From Actinomadura mexicana (GTDB taxonomy: Bacteria > Actinomycetota > Actinomycetes > Streptosporangiales > Streptosporangiaceae): a DNA stretch of 64,000 bases. Each line of letters opens with the position of its first letter. Position 1 is the first letter of the stretch. The translations under genes were made by a program, and so were the position numbers. This document shows positions 43,740 through 51,985 of this stretch, in pieces. The stretch is from assembly GCF_900188105.1 (NCBI RefSeq), contig NZ_FZNP01000013.1:62001-126000 (forward strand), in the 5' to 3' direction. A model generated the notes under the pieces. The model did not search any database and was not told where the DNA came from. It saw nothing but the letters and a program-made list of their open reading frames with translations.

Positions 43740-44552
43740 TTGACTTCCGCGAATGACCTTGATCCAGACAACGATCACTGGCACTGGCTTGCCTCTGACC
43801 TGCGCATATGGCGCACAGAAAGGAACATGACACAGGAAGCCCTGGGAAGACTTCTGGGTGTGACTAAATCTCACGTTTCGAACTGGGAATCGGGCCGCGA
43901 AAACCTACCCATGAAGCACGCCGAAACTTTAGACCTGGTTTGGCGCACTCGCGGCCATTTCACCCGGCTTCGACGATTAGCCGTGAGAACACACGACCCA
44001 GGCTGGTGGTCCCAATACACTCCCTTGGAGGCGAAAGCGACCTGTGTGAGCTACTGGGCACTCGCAATCATCCCTGGGCTGCTCCAGATCGAGGACTACG
44101 CCCGAACGCTGCTTGAAGATGGCCAGATCATTGAGGACGTCGAAGCGGCCGTTGCGGCACGCATGGCGAGGCAAGCGGTCCTCCAACGAGAGAGGCCTCC
44201 CGAGCTGCGCATCCTGCTCAACGAGGCGGCGTTAGAACAGCCGGTCGGCGGACCTGAGGTCATGCGACAACAGCTCACCCATCTGATAACCCTTAGCCAC
44301 AGACGAAACGTCATCCTTCGCACTGTGCCACGCGACGTGGGGGCGCATATCGGCCTGGACGGCTCGTTCACCCTTCTAAGCGGAGGAAACTGGTCTGCGG
44401 CCTACATGGAAGCGAATACAGGTGGCAGACTGACGCACGACCCCACGATGCTTGACGACTTCGTAAGGCGCTTCGACCTCATAGGCTCGGAAGCCTTGTC
44501 AGCGTCCGCCTCACGGAGTCATGTCGCCCGGATTATGGAGGCCATGAAGTGA
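43740..44552 (+). CDS. XRE-family regulator with DUF5753 (WhiJ-like)
   Basis: 270 aa from the TTG at 43740. N-terminal XRE HTH (about 20-75): LRIWRTERNMTQEALGRLLG, VTKSHVSNWESGRENLP; then DUF5753 (about 85-265), with YWALAIIPGLLQIEDYARTL and LNEAALEQPVGGPEVM, HLITLSHRRNVILRTVP. This is the WhiJ-type architecture of Streptomyces and relatives. The stop overlaps the DUF397 start. Lower-GC codons than neighbours. Likely controls the downstream graspetide genes or its own module. Confidence 0.92.
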   Translation: MTSANDLDPDNDHWHWLASDLRIWRTERNMTQEALGRLLGVTKSHVSNWESGRENLPMKHAETLDLVWRTRGHFTRLRRLAVRTHDPGWWSQYTPLEAKATCVSYWALAIIPGLLQIEDYARTLLEDGQIIEDVEAAVAARMARQAVLQRERPPELRILLNEAALEQPVGGPEVMRQQLTHLITLSHRRNVILRTVPRDVGAHIGLDGSFTLLSGGNWSAAYMEANTGGRLTHDPTMLDDFVRRFDLIGSEALSASASRSHVARIMEAMK

Positions 44553-44734
44553 TCGAATGGCGGAAGGCCAGTCGGAGCAACGCGTCCGGAAACGAATGCG
44601 TGGAGGTAGCCGCTCTCGCAGAGGGACGCGGCATCAGAGACAGCAAGGCACCCGAAACCGGCCACCTCACCCTAACCTCCACAAGCTTCGCCCAGCTCAT
44701 CACCCGCGTGAAGGGCGGAGACCTGGACCTCTAA
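44549..44734 (+). CDS. DUF397 (BldB-related) small protein
   Basis: 61 aa from the GTG at 44549 that overlaps the XRE stop (GTGA). Complete DUF397 pattern: WRKASRSNASGNECVEVA, then GIRDSKAPE and the C-terminal FAQLITRVKGGDLDL. Such proteins are partners of WhiJ-like regulators; BldB is the best-known member. Translational coupling supports a toxin-antitoxin-like or partner-type stoichiometry, which is inference. Confidence 0.93.
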   Translation: MIEWRKASRSNASGNECVEVAALAEGRGIRDSKAPETGHLTLTSTSFAQLITRVKGGDLDL

Positions 44735-44759
44735 CCCTCCCGCCAACGCGGACGGCCTC

Positions 44760-44795
44760 GCCTTCGACCTACGGTGAAATCGACTGGTCGAAGGC
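44760..44795 (+). terminator. Hairpin between the regulatory module and the graspetide genes
   Basis: GCCTTCGACC (44760-44769) and GGTCGAAGGC (44786-44795) form a perfect 10-bp stem with a 16-nt loop, 25 bp after the DUF397 stop and 87 bp before the precursor ATG. No U-run. It could end the upstream transcript or act as an attenuator or processing site that raises precursor over regulator expression. Confidence 0.6.
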
Positions 44796-44881
44796 AAGGC
44801 CCCAGGGCCGGCCCACCAAGCGGAGGCCATGCAGTGAGCGAGCCGATATGGCAAAAAACCAGCTCTAGAGGACCGTCCACC

Positions 44882-45139
44882 ATGACCGAGAGCCCGTTGG
44901 TTCACGCTCGTGACCGCTTCCCACTCGGCCTCCCGGGGCACGTTGTGCCCGTCAGCGCCCAGCAGCCGACTCCCGACGCTCGCCCGTGGGGAATGGACCA
45001 GGCCGTCGATCCCGCCCCGGTCCGGGCCATGGGCAAGCACGGTAAGCCCACCAGCACCCGGCAAGAGAAGGTTGCAACCGAGTACACCGACGACAGCAAG
45101 ACCAAGAAGGACGACTACACACAGACGGTGACCGACTGA
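44882..45139 (+). CDS. Graspetide precursor peptide (ATP-grasp-modified RiPP)
   Basis: 85 aa from the ATG at 44882; a GTG at 44834 with GGAGG 7 nt upstream would add 16 residues. The leader contains RFPLGLPGHVVPVSAQQPTP and DARPWGM (residues 32-38), the conserved leader block of actinomycete ATP-grasp RiPPs. The putative core (about 52-85) is rich in Thr/Ser/Lys and Asp/Glu: VATEYTDDSKTKKDDYTQT. TDD (69-71) and DDYT (77-80) flank SKTKK, suggesting a hairpin with side-chain esters across the stem. The stop overlaps the ligase start (TGATG). Confidence 0.88.
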   Translation: MTESPLVHARDRFPLGLPGHVVPVSAQQPTPDARPWGMDQAVDPAPVRAMGKHGKPTSTRQEKVATEYTDDSKTKKDDYTQTVTD

Positions 45140-46101
45140 TGCCAGATTCGCTGGTTCTCCTGCTCGCCGAGCAGGACGACGGGGAAGCGGCATACGTCCG
45201 TGATGCGCTCGCTCAACGCGGCGCCCGCGTGATGCGGTTCGACACCGCCTCGTTTCCGTCTGCGTCCAGCGCGAGTTTCCGCCTTGCCCGCGAAGGATGG
45301 CGGGGACGCCTCACCACGCCCGACGGAGTCATCCCACTAGAAGACGTCACGGCGGTGTACTACCGGCAACCGCAACCGTTTCGATTCCCGGCCACCTTAA
45401 GCGAGCCGGAACGGCGATTCGCCACCGTGGAAGCCCGGTTCGGTTTCGGCGGGGTGTTCATGTCGCTGCCCGCCCGTTGGGTATCGCACCCGGCACGGTT
45501 GGCCGACGCCGAGTACCGGCCGCTCCAGATGGCCACAGCCGCCCGCTGCGGCTTCACCCTCCCCGCGAGTCTGCTCACCAACAGCCCCAGCGACGCCGAG
45601 ACGTTCGCCCGTTGCTGTGAGGGCGTGGTCTACAAAGCCACTATGCACAAGCTGGTCAGCGAGGCCGACCGGGTGAAGCTGATCTACACCACACCCGTGG
45701 ACCCGGACGCCCTCGACACCCGGGTGTCCACCACCTTGCACCTCTTCCAAGCCAACATCCGCAAAAGCCATGACGTCCGCCTGGTCGCCACCGCCGGCGG
45801 CCAGGCGCACGCTGTCGCGATCTTCACCGAAGACCTGCACGGACGTCAGGACTTCCGCACCGCCTATGACACCCTCAGCTACGCCGTCATCGCCGTCCCC
45901 TCCGACGTGGCCGATGCCTGCCACGCCTACCTCTCGGCGCTCGACCTGGCGTTGGGTGTGTTCGACTTCGCGGTGACCGACGACGGGGCATGGTGGTTCC
46001 TAGAATGCGGCCCCGGCGCCCAATGGGCCTGGCTGCAGGAACGCACTGGGGCACCCATCTCCGACGCCATCGCCGACACCCTTCTAGGGGCCGCAGCATG
46101 A
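45139..46101 (+). CDS. ATP-grasp graspetide ligase (MvdD/MdnC-like)
   Basis: 320 aa. N-terminal pre-grasp region (LVLLLAEQDDGEAAYVRDAL), then LADAEYRPLQMATAARCGFTLP, the ATP-binding Lys region VYKATMHKLVS, FQANIRKSHDVRLVAT, and the metal-binding end FDFAVTDDGAWWFLECGPGAQW. Catalyses ATP-dependent ester (or amide) formation between Asp/Glu side chains and Thr/Ser (or Lys) of the precursor core, guided by the leader. In the last motif the Asn of the usual ExN pair is Gly (ECGP). Translationally coupled on both sides. Confidence 0.92.
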   Translation: MPDSLVLLLAEQDDGEAAYVRDALAQRGARVMRFDTASFPSASSASFRLAREGWRGRLTTPDGVIPLEDVTAVYYRQPQPFRFPATLSEPERRFATVEARFGFGGVFMSLPARWVSHPARLADAEYRPLQMATAARCGFTLPASLLTNSPSDAETFARCCEGVVYKATMHKLVSEADRVKLIYTTPVDPDALDTRVSTTLHLFQANIRKSHDVRLVATAGGQAHAVAIFTEDLHGRQDFRTAYDTLSYAVIAVPSDVADACHAYLSALDLALGVFDFAVTDDGAWWFLECGPGAQWAWLQERTGAPISDAIADTLLGAAA

Positions 46102-47234
46102 CCGTCCCACCCGACACATGGCGAACCCACGCACAAGCCCTAGCCGATTTGCTCAGCGACCAAGGCGCTATCACCGAGCCTGTGTGGCGCAGGACAGTCG
46201 CCCGCGTTCCCCGCCACGTTTTCGTCCCCGCCTTCTACTCCGACGACGACCCGCCCGACCTGGTGGACGCCACGGACCCGCGCTGGCTTCGACTCGCCTA
46301 CTCCAACGACACGCTCGTCACCCAGCGCAAGGAACACCCCGATCAGCCCGGCATGCTGTGGTCCACCAGCTCCAGCACCCGCCCGAGTCTGATGCTCCGG
46401 ATGTTACAGATCCTGGACGTGGCCGACGGCATGAGCGTTCTGGAGATCGGCACCGGCACCGGCTACAACGCCGCGTTGCTGTCCGAGCGGCTCGGCTCGT
46501 CACAGGTCGTCAGTGTGGACATCGACCCCCACCTGATCAACCTAGCCCGGAAGCGGCTGGCCGATGCCGGCTATCACCCCTCACTCATGGCGGGAGACGG
46601 CGCCCGGGGTTGCCCCGCCCGCGCTCCCTACGATCGGCTCATAGCCACCGTGGCCACCGAACGCGTCCCGAACACATGGGTGGACCAGACCCGCCCCGGC
46701 GGCATCGTCCTGGCCGACGTCCGGCCGCGCGGCATGACATGGGCCGGGGCACTCGCACGCCTCACCGTGGCCGACGACGGCACCGCGACCGGCCCTCTGG
46801 TCTCCTGCACCTGGGGATTCATGTCCGCCCGTCGCGACGTCGCGCTACCCGGCATCCCCGAAGGCGTGCCCATCGACACCAGCACCGCCCATACCCGCAC
46901 CAGCGACGTCGGCCGCAACGCCCTCCGCACTCCTGGGCTGTCCCTGCTGGTCTGGCAGCGCCTTCCCGGCGTCAACGCCTTCCCTGGTACCACCACGACC
47001 CGGCTCACCACTCCTGACGGCTCATGGGCGAATATTTCGGGCGACGCCCCCGCCAAGGTCGAGCACGGCGGCCCATCCGACATCTGGCGTCAAGTCGAAA
47101 ACGCCCACGCCTGGTGGACCGCGCACGACCGCCCCGACGTCGAAGCGTTCGGCCTCACCATCGGCCACGACCAGCACCGCCTGTGGTTCCAGACGCCCGA
47201 AGGCGAGAGCTGGCCCGCCCCCGGACAGCCGTAG
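46098..47234 (+). CDS. PIMT-like methyltransferase of the graspetide cluster (aspartimide-forming)
   Basis: 378 aa from the ATG at 46098 (ATGA overlap with the ligase). The protein-L-isoaspartate O-methyltransferase core has motif I VLEIGTGTGYNAALLSERL, SVDIDPHLINLARKRL and GDGARGCPARAPYDRLIATV; about 170 C-terminal residues are extra compared with housekeeping PIMT (~210 aa). This longer form is the class shown for fuscimiditide-type graspetides to methylate a specific Asp of the ester-linked peptide, which then closes to an aspartimide. Target Asp here is unknown. Confidence 0.9.
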   Translation: MTVPPDTWRTHAQALADLLSDQGAITEPVWRRTVARVPRHVFVPAFYSDDDPPDLVDATDPRWLRLAYSNDTLVTQRKEHPDQPGMLWSTSSSTRPSLMLRMLQILDVADGMSVLEIGTGTGYNAALLSERLGSSQVVSVDIDPHLINLARKRLADAGYHPSLMAGDGARGCPARAPYDRLIATVATERVPNTWVDQTRPGGIVLADVRPRGMTWAGALARLTVADDGTATGPLVSCTWGFMSARRDVALPGIPEGVPIDTSTAHTRTSDVGRNALRTPGLSLLVWQRLPGVNAFPGTTTTRLTTPDGSWANISGDAPAKVEHGGPSDIWRQVENAHAWWTAHDRPDVEAFGLTIGHDQHRLWFQTPEGESWPAPGQP

Positions 47235-47238
47235 CCGC

Positions 47239-47397
47239 TCAGCAGGCGCACATCCCCTCGCGTCCATGGCCGCCGTCCGGGTCGCTGTAGATATCGGTCT
47301 CAGCGGCCGCACCGTCCACCACCAGCAGAGGCTCATGCCGCAGCAGGAACCCGAAGTTCCGCGACCGCCTTGCCCGCTCTCCGAACGAGTCGGCCAT
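47239..47397 (-). pseudogene. Possible N-terminal scrap of a type I restriction R subunit-like gene
   Basis: 52 codons from an ATG at 47397 to a TGA at 47239. RSRNFGFLLRHEPLLVVDGA, AAETDIYSDPD resembles the first residues of HsdR/DEAD-helicase proteins with an N-terminal DUF4145 region (NFGFL..HEPLLV..GA.AE). The following part is lost. Too short for certainty. Confidence 0.35.
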
Positions 47398-47671
47398 ATC
47401 TCATCACCTCGCACCCCGAGCATTACGACGAACGTTGCAGGATATCTACTTCGCCGTATTCTTCCTAGGGGTCTGCCGACTTGGGCATCAACTTCCTTAG
47501 CGTCCCAGTCAGTCGGGGGCGCCGTCGACCGTTAAGGGGTGCGCCCCCGTGAAACCACGGGCTATTTCCACTGAGGGTCACGGTTTGCCGTCTCAAGCGG
47601 GCCAGATCATTCAGAGGCACCAGCGCATGCGCCGCCCGGCCGTACGATTTCTGAAAAGCTTGGAGGGAATC
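47398..47671. other. Spacer before the GIY-YIG/RAMA gene
   Basis: 274 bp, locally AT-rich around 47410-47520 (e.g. GGATATCTACTTCGCCGTATTC). Probably promoter DNA. A GTG at 47549 opens the downstream frame earlier, but the 41 codons between do not look coding. Confidence 0.4.
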
Positions 47672-48529
47672 TTGAAGATCGGTGCGGTCGACAGCCTAGC
47701 GACGAACGTGGTCATCCCCGGATCGGCCCAGGAGCCGATCGATGTCTACATCGATCATTTCGCCCTGCGTATGGCCATCGTGGAACGCGCGGGGGCAAGA
47801 ACTGTCGGCTCCGACTGGGACGTAGCCGGTGTCTACGCACTCCTCGACCCCACCGCCTCCGACGGAACGTGGGGCGCCTACGTAGGCAAGGCTCCTGCGG
47901 GCATCAGATCTCGGCTATCGACCCACCTCAGCCAGAAAGACCACTGGTCGCGCGCTGTCCTGGTACGCAGGGACACTAAGTACGGCTTCCACTCGGCCCA
48001 GGTCGGATGGCTTGAGGGGCGCCTGTACGACCTCCTCAACGCGGCCTCGAGCGCCCGTCTCCACAACATGCGCCGCCCGGTCGACGAAACGCTTCCGCCA
48101 CACGATCGCCAGATGCTCGAATCCTGCGTCATTCCGTTCGTCCGCGTCCTGCGTCTCCTCGGCTACGACACCGCGCCGCCCAGCGTGAGAACCGAACAGA
48201 CGCCCCTCGCCCCGCAAATGTCGAGCGGTGACGGCAAGAGGGTCAGGCGGAGGATTCACGGCACGGTGCGAGACCTCCTGGTTGCAGGCCTCCTTGAACC
48301 ACAAGCGAAACTCGTCTCCACCAGCCGGGCTCACCCAGCTGAAGCAACGGTCTTGCCCGACGGGCGCATCGAGCACGACGGGCGCATCTTCGGCAGCCCC
48401 TCGGGCGCGGCCGACTATGTCACCCAGGGTGACGAGAACGGCTGGACATTCTGGGCGGTGAAGAGCGAGACCGGCAGGATCACCCTCGCGTTCCTCCGAG
48501 AGCGTCTCAACGCGCCCTCCGCAGACTGA
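47672..48529 (+). CDS. GIY-YIG-like protein with C-terminal RAMA domain
   Basis: 285 aa from the TTG at 47672 (GGAGGG 5 nt upstream); GTG 47549 would give 326 aa. Residues ~45-110 carry a GIY-YIG-like nuclease core (DVAGVYALLDP..., GAYVGKAPAGIRSRLSTHL, Arg in SRLSTHLSQKDHW, and Glu in VGWLEGRLYDLLN). The C-terminal 95 residues are a RAMA domain: LLVAGLLEPQAKLV, ATVLPDGRIEHDGRIFGSPS, AADYVTQGDENGWTFWAVKS. RAMA is linked to modified-DNA recognition and restriction. A defence or modified-DNA-cleavage function is inferred. Confidence 0.75.
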   Translation: MKIGAVDSLATNVVIPGSAQEPIDVYIDHFALRMAIVERAGARTVGSDWDVAGVYALLDPTASDGTWGAYVGKAPAGIRSRLSTHLSQKDHWSRAVLVRRDTKYGFHSAQVGWLEGRLYDLLNAASSARLHNMRRPVDETLPPHDRQMLESCVIPFVRVLRLLGYDTAPPSVRTEQTPLAPQMSSGDGKRVRRRIHGTVRDLLVAGLLEPQAKLVSTSRAHPAEATVLPDGRIEHDGRIFGSPSGAADYVTQGDENGWTFWAVKSETGRITLAFLRERLNAPSAD

Positions 48530-48611
48530 GCCGCGAAGGAAGCGTTGTGAGCCACCCGCCATCAAGGGGTAGTGATCGCGGGGCTTCAACTGAGACACCT
48601 CTGACCTGGTC

Positions 48612-49589
48612 TCAATCGGAACCCGCGTCCGACGTGGTCGCGGCGCGGTCGAGGCGGTCGCGGACCTCGCGCAGCACCGGGACCAGCTCGGGCGGCTCCA
48701 GCACCTCGAAGTCGAACCCCTTCACCGCCAGGTGCACCGCCAGCTCGCGCAGCGAGTTCGAGCCGGCCGTGAACAGGCAGGTGCGCGCGTCCACGGCCTC
48801 CAGCCGTCCGGCGCCGGGCGAGGTGTGGGGGGCCACCTCCTCCAGCGGGGCCTGGAAGAGGACGCGGGCCTGGTACGTGTACGGCGCCGAGGTGATGGCG
48901 CGCGAGACGTAGGCGGCGGTGTCCTCCTCGGGCGGCGTGCGCGGCGTGGAGCGCGCCCCCGGCGGCCCGAGCGGCTCCTCGATCCGGTCGACCCGGAAGG
49001 TGCGCCAGTCGTCCTTGACCACGTCCCACGCCACCAGGTACCACCGGCGCGGGGTGTGCACCAGCCGGTGCGGCTCGACCTCGCGCACGGTGACCCCCTC
49101 GCGCCCCCGGTAGCGCAGGCGCACGCGGCGCCGGTCGCGGCACGCGGCGGCGATCGCCGCCAGCAGATCGGCGCCGACCCCCGGATCGGCCGCCCCGGGC
49201 AGCGCCACGGTCGCCGTGCGGAACGCCTCCACGCGGTGTCGCAGCCGGGACGGCAGGAGCTGCTGGAGCTTCGCCAGCGCGCGCACCGCACCCTCCTCCA
49301 AGCCCGCGACGCTGCCCGTCGCGGCCATACGCAGGCTGATCGCCACCGCCACGGCCTCCTCGTCGTCGAGCAGCAGCGGCGGCAACGCGGCCCCCGCCCC
49401 GAGCCGGTACCCGCCGGCCACTCCCGGGGTGGCGTCCACCGGATAGCCCAGCTCGCGCAGCCGTTCGACGTCGCGCCGCACGGTGCGCAGGCCGACCTCC
49501 AGCCGGTCGGCGAGTTCGGCGCCGGTCCAGTCCGTGCGCGCCTGCAGGAGCGACAGCAGGCGCAGCAGCCGCGCGGAAGTCTCCAACAT
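48612..49589 (-). CDS. DeoR/HTH_11-WYL-type regulator
   Basis: 325 aa from the ATG at 49589. N-terminal HTH_11 ([40 protein letters not shown]), WYL domain around [38 protein letters not shown], and the WCX C-terminal region. Ligand unknown. Divergent from the epoxide hydrolase across 53 bp, which it presumably regulates. Confidence 0.92.
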   Translation of the reverse strand: MLETSARLLRLLSLLQARTDWTGAELADRLEVGLRTVRRDVERLRELGYPVDATPGVAGGYRLGAGAALPPLLLDDEEAVAVAISLRMAATGSVAGLEEGAVRALAKLQQLLPSRLRHRVEAFRTATVALPGAADPGVGADLLAAIAAACRDRRRVRLRYRGREGVTVREVEPHRLVHTPRRWYLVAWDVVKDDWRTFRVDRIEEPLGPPGARSTPRTPPEEDTAAYVSRAITSAPYTYQARVLFQAPLEEVAPHTSPGAGRLEAVDARTCLFTAGSNSLRELAVHLAVKGFDFEVLEPPELVPVLREVRDRLDRAATTSDAGSD

Positions 49590-49642
49590 GGCGTCATTGT
49601 GGCCCCGATCAGTGCCAGAGGCTGACACCAATAGCTCATACC

Positions 49643-50803
49643 GTGACGGACATGACGAATGAGATCCAGCCCTACCGCGTCGAGGTTTCGAAGGCCGACC
49701 TCGACGACCTGCACGAGCGGCTGCGCCGTACTCGCTGGGCCCCCGAGCTGCCCGGCACCGGCTGGGAGCGCGGCGTGCCGACCGGCTACCTGCGGGAGCT
49801 CGCCGCCTACTGGGCCGACGGCTTCGACTGGCACGCCCAGGAGGCCGCGCTCAACGCGTACCCGCAGTTCACCAGCACCGTGGACGGGGCGCAGGTGCAC
49901 TTCCTGCACGTACGCTCCCCCGAGCCCGACGCCACCCCGCTCCTGCTGCTGCACGGCTGGCCCGGCTCGGTCGTCGAGTTCCTCGACCTCATCGGCCCGC
50001 TCACCGACCCAGTGGCCCACGGCGGCGAGGCCGCCGACGCCTTCCACCTGGTGGTCCCGTCGCTGCCGGGGTACGGCTTCTCCGGCCCGCTGCCCGGCAC
50101 CGGCTGGACGGACGGCCGCACCGCCGCGGCGCTGGCGGAACTGATGTCCAGGCTCGGCTACGACCGGTACGGCGTGCAGGGCGGCGACGTCAGCGCGTTC
50201 ATCGCTCCACTGCTGGGACGCGCCGCGCCGGACGGTGTCATCGGCGTGCACGTCAACGGCCTGCTCACCTTCCCCACCGGCGATCCGACGATCATGGGGT
50301 CGCTGAACGAGGCCGAGCGTGGACGGCTTGCCGGGATGAAGGAGTGGCAGGAGAAACTGGGTGCCTACATGCAGCTCCAGGGCACCCGCCCGCAGACGGT
50401 CGCGGCCGCGCTGCACGACTCCCCCGCCGGTCAGCTCGCCTGGATCGTGGAGAAGTTCAAGGACTGGACGGACCCGGCCGCCGAGCTCCCCGAGGACGCG
50501 GTGGACCGGGACCGGATCCTCACCGACGTGAGCATCTACTGGTTCACCGGCACCGCGGGCTCGGCGGCGCACACCTACTACGAGCGGTTCAACGACTTCA
50601 CCATGTGGGCGCCGAAGGAGCGCGGGACGGTGCCGACCGCGGTCGCGGTGTTCCCCACGGACTTCTCGGTCCGCCCGCTGGCCGACCAGGCGCACAACGT
50701 GGTGCGCTGGTCGGAGTTCGAACGGGGCGGCCACTTCGCGGCCCTGGAGGCCCCCGACCTGATGATCGCCGACCTCCGGGCCTTCTTCCGGAGCCTGGAC
50801 TGA
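49643..50803 (+). CDS. Epoxide hydrolase (EHN family)
   Basis: 386 aa. N-terminal EHN cap ([20 protein letters not shown]), alpha/beta-hydrolase core with oxyanion motif [18 protein letters not shown], nucleophile Asp in [11 protein letters not shown] (canonical GGDWG altered to GGDVS), and His in [15 protein letters not shown]. Opens epoxides to diols. The start is GTG 49643; ATG 49652 is equally possible. Presumably under the divergent WYL regulator. Confidence 0.9.
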   Translation: MTDMTNEIQPYRVEVSKADLDDLHERLRRTRWAPELPGTGWERGVPTGYLRELAAYWADGFDWHAQEAALNAYPQFTSTVDGAQVHFLHVRSPEPDATPLLLLHGWPGSVVEFLDLIGPLTDPVAHGGEAADAFHLVVPSLPGYGFSGPLPGTGWTDGRTAAALAELMSRLGYDRYGVQGGDVSAFIAPLLGRAAPDGVIGVHVNGLLTFPTGDPTIMGSLNEAERGRLAGMKEWQEKLGAYMQLQGTRPQTVAAALHDSPAGQLAWIVEKFKDWTDPAAELPEDAVDRDRILTDVSIYWFTGTAGSAAHTYYERFNDFTMWAPKERGTVPTAVAVFPTDFSVRPLADQAHNVVRWSEFERGGHFAALEAPDLMIADLRAFFRSLD

Positions 50804-51024
50804 CCGGAACGGCATAGGTCCGCGCCGTGTCCCGCCCGTGAGCGGCCGGGTCCCCGGCCAGCCGCTCACGGCCCAGGCCCGCACCAGCCCGGCGTACTAC
50901 GGCGCCGGGCGGAAACTTCGCGATCTCGTCGCCGCGGATGTCGAGAACGTGGGGGCGGCTCCGTCCCAGGTGCACGAGCAGCCGAGAACGGCCGCTCGAC
51001 GGCACCAGGACAGGAGCGACGACC

Positions 51025-51522
51025 ATGGAGCAGCACGAGATCAACGAGATCCTCGACAGGCCGTTCAGCCAGGAACTGCTGGCCCGCGACCTGACCCGCC
51101 TGGCCTACGTCGCCAAGGACGGCACACCCCGCAACGTGCCGATCGCGTTCACCTGGAACGGCTCGGAGATCGTCATGTGCACGAGCAGGAACGCCCCGAA
51201 GCTGGCGCACCTGCGCGAGCGTCCCGAGGTGGCGCTGACGGTCGACACCGAGGTGCACCCGCCGAAGATCCTGCTCATCCGGGGGCGCGCCGAGCTCGAC
51301 GCCGTCGACGGCATCCCGGACGAGTACCTCCAGATGAACGGCAGCTACGAGATGACGCCCGAGCAGCGCGTCGAGTGGGAGGCCGAGGTCCGCTCGCTCT
51401 ACGACGGCATGGTCCGGATCGTCGTCACCCCGACCTGGGTGAAGCTCATCGACTTCGAGACCACCCTGCCCACCGCGGTCGAGGAGCTGATGCGGCAACG
51501 GGCCGAGCGGCAGAACGCCTGA
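51025..51522 (+). CDS. PPOX-class (pyridoxamine 5'-phosphate oxidase-like) flavin-binding protein
   Basis: 165 aa from the ATG at 51025 (GGAG upstream). Split-barrel fold with RLAYVAKDGTPRNVPIAFTW, SRNAPKLAHLRERPEVALTV and VRIVVTPTWVKLIDFETTL. In actinomycetes such proteins bind FMN, F420 or heme; the substrate cannot be read from sequence. The 221 bp before it show no gene. It is 43 bp upstream of the YCII gene and likely co-transcribed. Confidence 0.9.
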   Translation: MEQHEINEILDRPFSQELLARDLTRLAYVAKDGTPRNVPIAFTWNGSEIVMCTSRNAPKLAHLRERPEVALTVDTEVHPPKILLIRGRAELDAVDGIPDEYLQMNGSYEMTPEQRVEWEAEVRSLYDGMVRIVVTPTWVKLIDFETTLPTAVEELMRQRAERQNA

Positions 51523-51565
51523 GGTCGACGCGGCCGTGACCGGACCACCACCCGAGGAGAAGTCG

Positions 51566-51973
51566 ATGGCCAGGTACCTGCTGCTCAAGCACCATCGGGG
51601 CGCGCCCGCGCCGGTCAACGACGTGCGGATGGACCGGTGGACCCCGGAGGAGCGCGCGGCCCACGTCCAGTACACGGAGGACTTCGCCGCGCGGCTGGAG
51701 GCGTCCGGCGAGTACGTCGAAAGCCAGGCGATCTCCCCGCAGGGCACCTTCGTCCGCTCGGACGGCGAGGGCCGCCCACCGGTCACCGGCGGCCCGTTCG
51801 CGGAGACCAAAGACCTGATCGCCGGCTGGATGGTGGTCGACGTCGAGACCTACGAGCGCGCACTCGAACTGGCCGCCGAACTGTCCGCGGCGCCCGGCGC
51901 GGGCGGGAGGCCGATCCAGGAGTGGCTTGAGGTGCGGCCGTTCTTCACCGCGATGCCCACCGTGACCGAGTGA
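51566..51973 (+). CDS. YCII-related (DGPF-type) protein
   Basis: 135 aa. YCII fold with YLLLKHHRGAPAPV, the ASGEYVESQAIS strand, PPVTGGPFAETKDLIAGWMV (the DGPFAE motif as GGPFAE) and a final DxxTYERALELAAELS helix. These often accompany ECF sigma factors, but none follows here. Convergent with the next WYL regulator (12-bp gap). Confidence 0.9.
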   Translation: MARYLLLKHHRGAPAPVNDVRMDRWTPEERAAHVQYTEDFAARLEASGEYVESQAISPQGTFVRSDGEGRPPVTGGPFAETKDLIAGWMVVDVETYERALELAAELSAAPGAGGRPIQEWLEVRPFFTAMPTVTE

Positions 51974-51985
51974 GCACGTCGCCGG

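Noticed and set aside
43212-44734. Toxin-antitoxin pair
   Set aside because: XRE plus small coupled gene looks similar at first, but DUF5753, DUF397 and the GHKL ATPase identify the WhiJ/AbaA-type regulatory set.
44774-45139. 121-residue version of the graspetide precursor
   Set aside because: The extra N-terminus would begin in the hairpin region without a ribosome site; the ATG at 44882, or the GTG at 44834, are better.
46098-47234. Housekeeping protein-repair PIMT
   Set aside because: It is coupled to the ATP-grasp gene by ATGA and is ~170 residues longer than repair enzymes.
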